DNA from: Parcubacteria group bacterium GW2011_GWB1_40_14
GTDB lineage: Bacteria; Patescibacteriota; Minisyncoccia; Terrybacterales; GWB1-40-14
Assembly: GCA_000996085.1 (NCBI GenBank)
Contig: LBYG01000003.1
Coordinates: 1-36,386, forward strand
DNA: 36,386 nucleotides
Direction: 5' to 3'
Shown here piece after piece: positions 30,778 through 36,386 of this stretch (position 1 is the stretch's first letter; every line of letters begins with the position of its first letter). The notes beneath the pieces were generated by a model, which ran no database searches, was not told where the DNA came from, and saw nothing but the letters and a program-made list of their open reading frames with translations. The translations under genes and the position numbers were made by a program.

Positions 30778-31305
30778 TTATATTTTGCTGCTATATCGGT
30801 AAATATATAAAATCATCAGAATATGACCCGTCAGCAAACCAATTGCCGCCCCGGCCAAAACGTCGCTGGGCCAATGGACTCCGGCAACGACCCTGGCTAA
30901 AGCCATGGCGACAGCAACAAAAGAAAATATAAAACCCGCTTTCTTTGAAAACACAAACATTGCAGGAATTAAAGCAAAAAAGAATGCCGCGTGACCTGAA
31001 GGAAAGGAATTGCTGGGATCATGCGAAAACAAAGGAGTTAAATCAAGTTCAGCAAAAGGCCTGGATCTTTCTACAAAAAAACGAACAATAGTAACGATAA
31101 TAAATCGCGACACGACCGCCGAAACCAAACCGGCCAGACCTATAAATATAATCTGTTTTGATCTTTTTCTTAGTAAAAACCATATCCAAATTCCCAATGC
31201 AAAAATGTAAGGTAGAATCTCTGCCGACAAAAGTACCATAAAATCTATTGTCGGATTGCGGTGAGCAATGTTGTAGTATAAATAATGAGTTATTAATAAA
31301 TCCAT
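30778..31305 (-). CDS. PAP2-family membrane phosphatase (undecaprenyl diphosphatase-like)
   Basis: 175 residues, about five membrane helices. The three PAP2 motifs are present: RFFVERSRPF, SFPSGHAAFFFAL (catalytic His) and ARVVAGVHWPSDVLAGAA (catalytic His and Asp). Such enzymes hydrolyse lipid diphosphates; BcrC-like members recycle undecaprenyl diphosphate for cell-wall synthesis. The short length and motif spacing favour BcrC-like over phosphatidylglycerophosphatase. It lies alone between the HAD gene and tsaC. Confidence 0.88.
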   Translation of the reverse strand: MDLLITHYLYYNIAHRNPTIDFMVLLSAEILPYIFALGIWIWFLLRKRSKQIIFIGLAGLVSAVVSRFIIVTIVRFFVERSRPFAELDLTPLFSHDPSNSFPSGHAAFFFALIPAMFVFSKKAGFIFSFVAVAMALARVVAGVHWPSDVLAGAAIGLLTGHILMILYIYRYSSKI

Positions 31306-31409
31306 AGTTTAAGCGAAAAATGAAAAGCGGAAAGTGAAAAATATTGGCAGTTGGCGATAACTTATTAGGGTTCTTTTCTGTCTTGCTTCATAATACTCCG
31401 GCTCTTGTT

Positions 31410-32072
31410 TTACCTTTTGCGTTGTTGTTTTACGCTTTGCGCTTTAAGTTTTACGTTTATTCTGCCGCGCAAAATTATAGGAGGCCATACGCGGCAATCT
31501 ATTATTATTGAAGGTCTTTTAGAAATCAAGCCTGCATCTACAAATAAATCGGGTTTATACTGCGCATTCAAAAAATATTTTGCGGCTTGTCCTACTGTTT
31601 TTGCCGCTTTCTTAGATGCCGGGTTTGCGGATGTTGCAACAAGCGGCGCTCCTGTAATTTTTATTAAGTCCTGCAGCCATTTATTTTTAGGTATACGTAA
31701 GCCAATTGAACCGTCTGGCGATATGGCGCCCAATAGCATCCTTTCCCGCCCGTTTACCACAACGGTATAGGGGCCCGGCCATAATTTTCTGACTAATTTT
31801 TTACTTTTTAACGAAAATTTTCCAAACCTTTCGGCTTGTTTAAAATTACCCACCAAAACAGGCATAGGCTTTTTTATATTCCGCCCCTTTATGTTTTGAA
31901 CTCTGGATATTGCTTTCTTTTTTTGAGCGTGCGCCAAAAGACCGTAAACAGTGTCCGTGGGGGCAACTACAACCCCGCCATTTTTTAAAATAGCTGAAAC
32001 TTTATGCAAAAAATCTCTATATTTTAAAGATTTGTCATCCGTTGGAAGGGAAATTATTCCTGGTCTACGCAT
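31410..32072 (-). CDS. tsaC: Threonylcarbamoyl-AMP synthase (TsaC/Sua5)
   Basis: 220 residues, YrdC domain. VVVAPTDTVYGLLAHAQ (34-50), KGRNIKKPMPVLV (62-74) and TGAPLVATSANPASKKAA are the ATP/threonine/bicarbonate-binding motifs. It makes threonylcarbamoyl-AMP for the t6A37 modification of tRNAs reading ANN codons, an essential step. The last residues (INVKLKAQSVKQQRKR) are Lys/Arg/Gln-rich and lie in repeated AAAGCG/CGCTTT-type DNA. Starts 3 bases after the yvcK stop. Confidence 0.93.
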   Translation of the reverse strand: MRRPGIISLPTDDKSLKYRDFLHKVSAILKNGGVVVAPTDTVYGLLAHAQKKKAISRVQNIKGRNIKKPMPVLVGNFKQAERFGKFSLKSKKLVRKLWPGPYTVVVNGRERMLLGAISPDGSIGLRIPKNKWLQDLIKITGAPLVATSANPASKKAAKTVGQAAKYFLNAQYKPDLFVDAGLISKRPSIIIDCRVWPPIILRGRINVKLKAQSVKQQRKR

Positions 32073-32075
32073 TGT

Positions 32076-33044
32076 TTATTTCAATATTTTTAATAGTGTT
32101 TGCGCCAATTTTTTAGGATCGTGTCGGATAAATTTACCGTCTTTTCTTATCAGAGGCCCTGCCAAAATTTTAAATTTACTTTTACTCCAGACAGCCGGAT
32201 CAAAAATAACTAAATCGGCTCCTTCGGCATTATGATATTTATTAAAAATTTCTTTCTTGGGGTAGGCGGTGTTAACAACCAAATGGGTTAATATATTATT
32301 TGAATTTAAATATCTTTCTATCGCATAAACAAAATCTTTGACTTGGAATTTATCGGTTTCTCCTCTTTTGGTCATTATATTAATTACCAAGGCTTTGGAC
32401 GCGTGCGATTTGCGGATAGCTCCCGCTATGCCTTTTACCAGCAAGTTAGGAATTATAGATGTATACAAGTCTCCGGGACCCAAAACAATTAGATCAGCTT
32501 CCAGTATAGCTTTAACCGCTTTTTTATTTGCGCGCGCCGCAGGCTTCAAAATAACTCTTTTTATTCCAGCTCTTTTTCTGTTCTTTTTCAGATTATCTAT
32601 CCGCGCCTCTCCGCTAATCATTTTTCCGTCTTCTAAATAAGCTAGAAGTTTTACCCTATCGAAAGTAACAGGTATAACCTGGCCCTTTATACCCAAAATC
32701 GTTCCCGCTTCATCCACTGCCTTATCAAAAGAGCCGTGAATTCGTTCAAGTGCCGTAAGCAATAAATTACCCAAACTATGTCCTTCAAATCCTCTTCCCT
32801 CTTCAAAGCGATACGTAAAAAGATCTGCTAATGTTTTCTCATCATGAGAAAGCGCTACAAGGGCCCGCCGCACATCTCCGGGAGGAAGTATACCAAACTC
32901 TTCGCGTAAAATACCGGTAGAGCCGCCGTCATCAGCCATTGTAACAATAGCCGCTAACTTATGTTTTGAATGCTTCAATCCTGATAAAACAGTAAATACT
33001 CCCGTCCCTCCTCCTATAACTACAATGCGTTTCCTTTTGCTCAT
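32076..33044 (-). CDS. yvcK: YvcK/CofD-like gluconeogenesis factor
   Basis: 322 residues. VVIGGGTGVFTVLSGL (8-23), TMADDGGSTGILR (35-47) and ILPPGDVRRALVAL (52-65) are the UDP-sugar and nucleotide-binding motifs of YvcK, which is needed for growth on gluconeogenic carbon and for cell-wall balance. GHSLGNLLLTALE and ADLIVLGPGDLYTSIIPNLL follow as expected. It forms an operon with tsaC. The preceding gap (33045-33158) holds small hairpins TTTCGCC/GGCGAAA and GTTGCC/GGCAAC but no clear promoter. Confidence 0.94.
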   Translation of the reverse strand: MSKRKRIVVIGGGTGVFTVLSGLKHSKHKLAAIVTMADDGGSTGILREEFGILPPGDVRRALVALSHDEKTLADLFTYRFEEGRGFEGHSLGNLLLTALERIHGSFDKAVDEAGTILGIKGQVIPVTFDRVKLLAYLEDGKMISGEARIDNLKKNRKRAGIKRVILKPAARANKKAVKAILEADLIVLGPGDLYTSIIPNLLVKGIAGAIRKSHASKALVINIMTKRGETDKFQVKDFVYAIERYLNSNNILTHLVVNTAYPKKEIFNKYHNAEGADLVIFDPAVWSKSKFKILAGPLIRKDGKFIRHDPKKLAQTLLKILK

Positions 33045-33158
33045 ATAAAAAATTAAATATTAAATATCAAAATAAAGGTTATTTCGCCTTTGGCGAAATT
33101 ATAAATGTTGCCGTAGGCAACCCACCAAATTTTTAATTTTTGCTTTTTGATTTTTTAT

Positions 33159-34709
33159 TTAACTTAGAAGGTTTCTGCCCGTCATTTCTTTGGGCGCTTC
33201 AACTCCCATGATTTTTAATAGTGTTGGGGCAACATCAGCCAAAAATCCGTTTGGTTCAAATTCATATAATAAACCCTCCCAATTGCCGCCCTTTATTCCG
33301 GCCCCAATAGCATAAAACGGTACTGGATTTAGCGAATGCTTAGAGAGGGCGCGTCCTGAAATTGGGTCCATTTTTTGTTCAACGTTCCCATGGTCTGCCG
33401 TAATGATCAACGCGTAATTATGTTTTGTTATAGCGCGCAATATTTTATTCAGCGCCGCATCCAAAAATTCCACGGTTTTTATTGCGGCATCAATATTTCC
33501 GGTGTGTCCTACCATATCCGCATTAGCAAAATTTGCGGCTATCAACGAAAACTCTCCTTTCTCTAATTCCTGTACGATCGCTTCGGCAATTTCCGGGGCG
33601 CGCATTTCAGGATGTTCATCCGTGCTCCCGATATTTTGCGAAGGTATCAATAATTTTTTCTCGCCAGGCAACAAAACATCTTTTGCGCCGTCCAAAAAAT
33701 ATGTGATGTGCGCATATTTCTCTGTTTCAGCAACACGTAATTGTTTCAAGCCCGAGTCAGCAACAGCTTTGCCCAACGTTGAAGAAACTTCCGGGGGGCC
33801 AAAGGCCGCGCGCGCGTTGAGACCTTTTTCATATTCGGTCATAGTAACAAAACGCAAGTTCAATCTTGTCCTGGAAAAATGATCGAATTTTTCATCAACA
33901 AAAGCGCGGGTGAGCTGGCGAACTGAATCTTCACGAAAATTAAAAAATACAACCGCATCTTTATCGGAGATTAGCTGCAACTTTCCGTCTCCGGGAATAA
34001 TAACGGCCGGACCAATTTTATCGTCTGTCAAGCCCTGTTTATATTCGCCTTCAATATAATTTTTAAGATCAATGGTGTGCGTGCCCTCCCCTATTGTCAT
34101 CAATCTATAAGCTTTTTCTATCCTGTCCCAGTTTTGATCGCGATCCATGCTGTAATGTCTTCCTATTATTGTAGATATTCTTCCGACACCGATCTTATTC
34201 ATACGTTCCTGAACTTTAGGTAAAAATTTAAGAGCTTCATTTGAGAGCGCGTCTTTACCGTCGGTAAAAACATGTACAGCTACTTTTTCAATTCCATGAC
34301 GTTTGGCCAACTCAACCAAAGCATAAAGATGATCGATATAAGCATGCACCGTGCCGGTAGAAACCAGACCCATAAGATGCAATGTGGTGTTTTGGGTTTT
34401 AACATATTTTGCCGCGCCCTCAAGAGCCCAATTGCTGTAAAAAGATTCATCGCGTATAGCCATATTAATACGCGGCAAATACTGATAAATTATTTGTCCG
34501 GCTCCTATTGTTAAGTGCCCCACTTCAGAATTTCCGGCTTCGCCCCAAGGCAAACCCACAGCTGTTCCCGAAGCCTGCAGAGAGGCAACAAAAGCATTTT
34601 TATTTAAATAATCAAATGTGGGTAAGTGGGCACGCGAAATAGCATTACCAAGGTGGGGTTTGGCTATACCGAATCCGTCCAAAATAATTAGTGCTACTGG
34701 TGTAGTCAT
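33159..34709 (-). CDS. gpmI: 2,3-bisphosphoglycerate-independent phosphoglycerate mutase
   Basis: 516 residues, standard length. Interconverts 3- and 2-phosphoglycerate with two metal ions. LIILDGFG (7-14, metal Asp) and WGEAGNSEVGHLTIGAG (55-71, catalytic Ser61) open the phosphatase domain; TDGKDALSNEALKF, the phosphotransferase insert with RHYSMDRDQNWDR, and DMVGHTGNIDAAIKTVE plus TADHGNVEQ (metal Asp/His) complete it. The ATG (34709-34707) is the outer edge of inverted-repeat element E5, with no Shine-Dalgarno site, so initiation may depend on the element. Confidence 0.96.
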   Translation of the reverse strand: MTTPVALIILDGFGIAKPHLGNAISRAHLPTFDYLNKNAFVASLQASGTAVGLPWGEAGNSEVGHLTIGAGQIIYQYLPRINMAIRDESFYSNWALEGAAKYVKTQNTTLHLMGLVSTGTVHAYIDHLYALVELAKRHGIEKVAVHVFTDGKDALSNEALKFLPKVQERMNKIGVGRISTIIGRHYSMDRDQNWDRIEKAYRLMTIGEGTHTIDLKNYIEGEYKQGLTDDKIGPAVIIPGDGKLQLISDKDAVVFFNFREDSVRQLTRAFVDEKFDHFSRTRLNLRFVTMTEYEKGLNARAAFGPPEVSSTLGKAVADSGLKQLRVAETEKYAHITYFLDGAKDVLLPGEKKLLIPSQNIGSTDEHPEMRAPEIAEAIVQELEKGEFSLIAANFANADMVGHTGNIDAAIKTVEFLDAALNKILRAITKHNYALIITADHGNVEQKMDPISGRALSKHSLNPVPFYAIGAGIKGGNWEGLLYEFEPNGFLADVAPTLLKIMGVEAPKEMTGRNLLS

Positions 34710-34854
34710 ACCAGGTAGTAGAAATTTGACTTTACTGTAACGCTAATCAAATTCTACTGAATTAATTCTAAAAAGTATATAAATTTATTTTTGCCAGATA
34801 TTTAACTACGTTGCTCACCTTCGGTGAGCGGTCAAATTTTCACTACCTGGCATG
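34707..34854 (-). repeat. Inverted-repeat element E5 (148 bp) at the gpmI start
   Basis: Left arm 34707-34730 (CATACCAGGTAGTAGAAATT plus 4 bases), right arm 34831-34854, complementary except at three positions, the same three as in E1. Inner hairpin GCTCACC-TTC-GGTGAGC (34813-34829) one base from the right arm. Left-arm segment 34717-34729 also pairs locally with TCAAATTCTACT (34747-34758), one bulge. The outer CAT is the gpmI start codon. Confidence 0.82.
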
Positions 34855-34870
34855 TATTTATTCTAAACGA

Positions 34871-34905
34871 AAGTCGCTCTGCTGACCATCAGAGCGACTT
34901 AACTT
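34871..34905 (-). terminator. Hairpin below the surface protein gene, probable terminator
   Basis: AAGTCGCTCTG (34871-34881) pairs perfectly with CAGAGCGACTT (34890-34900), 11 bp. The minus-strand tail (TCGTTTAG) is T-poor and the plus-strand tail (AACTTTTT) is better, so it may work both ways. Confidence 0.55.
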
Positions 34906-34915
34906 TTTCATAAAT

Positions 34916-36386
34916 TTATTCGTTCCGCTGAGGCGCCACTTCTATCCAATTAGGTGCCGGAACGCACAAGCCGGCAACACATGTGTTTCTTGGGGGACAA
35001 GGCGTGTCCGGTGCCGTAAGATCGGGAGCTTCAGGACCCCATTCCAAACAGGTATCAATAACTGTCTCGTTAATTGCGTCATATTCTCCACAATCCTGAT
35101 AGGTGCGTATAGAATAGCACTGGTTAATTCCGGACGGCAAGCATTCGCTGGTACAGAAACCTACAGAAAAAATACGAGAAAAACAATTATTGATTTCGTT
35201 TCCTTCGGAAACTGCGTTCAAAGGATCGGCACAAATTTCATAGGCGTGGATGCCGGCAACAGATACCCAAACATTATTCCAACTTACATTTTGCGTGGCA
35301 TTAACTGCTAAATTACCTACGTCTTGATTTGCCGGATTAACATCCCATGTACCATTATTATCCTGATCTATGCGCAAACGAGCCGATGAGGCGCCAGAAG
35401 CTGCACTTCCGTCATTTTTTACTGTTGCCAAAAAACTCATTGTGTCGGCCGGAAGTGGAGAAATGGGCGTGAAACTACCTGTTGAAATTATCAGATCAGG
35501 ACGAGCTTCAACAACGATAATTATGATTCTTTGGACTGGCGTCGCTGCTCCTCTTTCGACAATTACTTTAGCGGAATATGTGCCTACAGGATAACTATGG
35601 CCGGTAGTTTGAGTGTTGTCTGAAGGAGCGCTTATGCTATTGAATTTATTTCCGTTTGTCGGATTAAGTGGGTCTCCGCAAGAAGGATCGGCTGTTGCTG
35701 TAGCCACGCTGTTGCTTGGGTTTGAACAATTCCACCAAAATGTATAGTTCATCGTATCTGAAACATCGCCGGTGTACGAAGTTTCCGCGGTTAATGTTGA
35801 GCTGTTTGGGAAAAGAACCGGATTTATTGGGTCTGCGTAAAAATTTAGGAATATCACAGGATTTGCTGCGATAAATGTTAACACGGAACCCACGGATGTT
35901 CCTGCTGAGTTTTGAGCAATGGCGCAATAGTAATAGGTGGTCCCTACTGACAATCCGGTAATAGCGTTTGAATAGCCGATGTTACTTCCTCCGGCAGATG
36001 GCGCTCTTGTTCCAAATGCGTCATTACAAATTCCCGGATTTGTACTGCTGTATCTGAACCATGCTGTTGCCGTGTTTCCGTTTGGATTAACTGTTCCATT
36101 AAGGGTCGCGGAATTCGCAGTAACACCAGTTACGGTATCTGTTATAACTATTGGCGGACCTGAGGCAACAAAATTTAATATCGAACCCATCCCTGTTCCT
36201 GCTGAGTTTTGAGCAATGGCGCAATAGTAATAGGTGGTCCCTACTGACAATCCGGTAATAGCATTTGAATAGCCGACGTTGCTGTTGCCTGAACCCGCGT
36301 TGAATCCTCCGGCAGATGGCGCTCTTGTTCCAAATGCGTCATTGCATGAGCCAGGATTAGTAGAACTATATCTAAACCATGACGTA
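34916..36386 (-). CDS. Large repeat-containing surface protein, C-terminal part (cut by window edge)
   Basis: The frame is open to the window end, so about 490 C-terminal residues are seen. From the N side: fibronectin type III-like repeats with TVNPNGNTATAWFRYSST, then GYSNAITGLSVGTTYYYCAI and AQNSAGT, spaced 99 residues; their DNA is almost identical (period 297 bases, for example 35898 and 36195), indicating recent duplication. Next a beta-sandwich segment (DTMNYTFWWNCSNP...), a CARDB-like domain (PDLIISTGSFTPISPLPADT to EGNEINNCFSRIFSV), and a Cys-rich tail with FCTSECLPSGINQC and CPPRNTCVAGLCVP. No sortase motif or membrane anchor at the end. Probably secreted and involved in adhesion. 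Confidence 0.8.
   Translation of the reverse strand, partial: TSWFRYSSTNPGSCNDAFGTRAPSAGGFNAGSGNSNVGYSNAITGLSVGTTYYYCAIAQNSAGTGMGSILNFVASGPPIVITDTVTGVTANSATLNGTVNPNGNTATAWFRYSSTNPGICNDAFGTRAPSAGGSNIGYSNAITGLSVGTTYYYCAIAQNSAGTSVGSVLTFIAANPVIFLNFYADPINPVLFPNSSTLTAETSYTGDVSDTMNYTFWWNCSNPSNSVATATADPSCGDPLNPTNGNKFNSISAPSDNTQTTGHSYPVGTYSAKVIVERGAATPVQRIIIIVVEARPDLIISTGSFTPISPLPADTMSFLATVKNDGSAASGASSARLRIDQDNNGTWDVNPANQDVGNLAVNATQNVSWNNVWVSVAGIHAYEICADPLNAVSEGNEINNCFSRIFSVGFCTSECLPSGINQCYSIRTYQDCGEYDAINETVIDTCLEWGPEAPDLTAPDTPCPPRNTCVAGLCVPAPNWIEVAPQRNE

Overview
The window looks like part of a chromosome from a Candidate Phyla Radiation (Patescibacteria) bacterium, most likely of the Parcubacteria lineage. 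I infer this from the gene set: a secretin-less type IV pilus locus, glycerate 2-kinase with PEP synthase, YvcK, iPGM, a MOFRL-type kinase, and small proteins I have seen mainly in such genomes. DNA is AT-rich, genes are mostly on the minus strand with few Shine-Dalgarno sites, and intergenic spaces are full of hairpins. TGA ends several genes (for example 2721-2723 and 17351-17353), so the standard bacterial code applies. No database search was possible.

Layout. 1-4.0 kb: a compact minus-strand metabolic operon (glycerate 2-kinase, PEP synthase, 2-hydroxyacid dehydrogenase). 4.32-4.52 kb: a plus-strand structured RNA with an intrinsic terminator. 4.5-13.6 kb: an accessory island with a Cys-rich anchored protein, a HEPN-motif protein, an odd type II tRNA with anticodon AAT, a type II restriction enzyme, a C5 methyltransferase and Vsr, small hypothetical genes and a large serine recombinase whose 3' end lies inside tRNA-His. 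13.6-15.0 kb: tRNA-His, an ArfB-like rescue factor and tRNA-Arg. 15.1-28.1 kb: a 13-kb minus-strand operon starting with a histidine kinase and response regulator, then pilB, pilC, three minor prepilins, a giant PilX-like pilin with a seven-blade propeller insert, pilM, pilN, pilO, a PilP-position protein and a small MscS channel. 28.1-29.4 kb: tRNA-Pro, tRNA-Gly, tRNA fragments and palindromes. 29.4-34.7 kb: cytidine deaminase, HAD phosphatase, PAP2 phosphatase, TsaC, YvcK and GpmI. 34.9 kb to the end: a large repeat-containing surface protein cut by the window edge.

How it fits together. The pilus locus is a complete assembly set (motor ATPase, platform, PilMNO alignment proteins, prepilins) with its own two-component switch, but no PilT, PilD or PilQ here. 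GckA, enolase (not here), PpsA, the dehydrogenase and GpmI can connect glycerate or 3-phosphoglycerate to PEP and pyruvate, and YvcK is a central carbon regulator.

The most interesting signal is a family of five 126-148 bp inverted-repeat elements (about 15577, 17225, 23465, 28133 and 34707), all in one orientation. Four have the start codon of the next gene in, or directly at the edge of, their terminal arm. In three of them the start-side arm can pair with either the far arm or a nearby copy. They look like a MITE-like or RNA-regulatory family supplying translation starts. Secondary signals are the AAT-anticodon type II tRNA, the 4.3-kb structured RNA, and tRNA-end duplications joined to palindromes.
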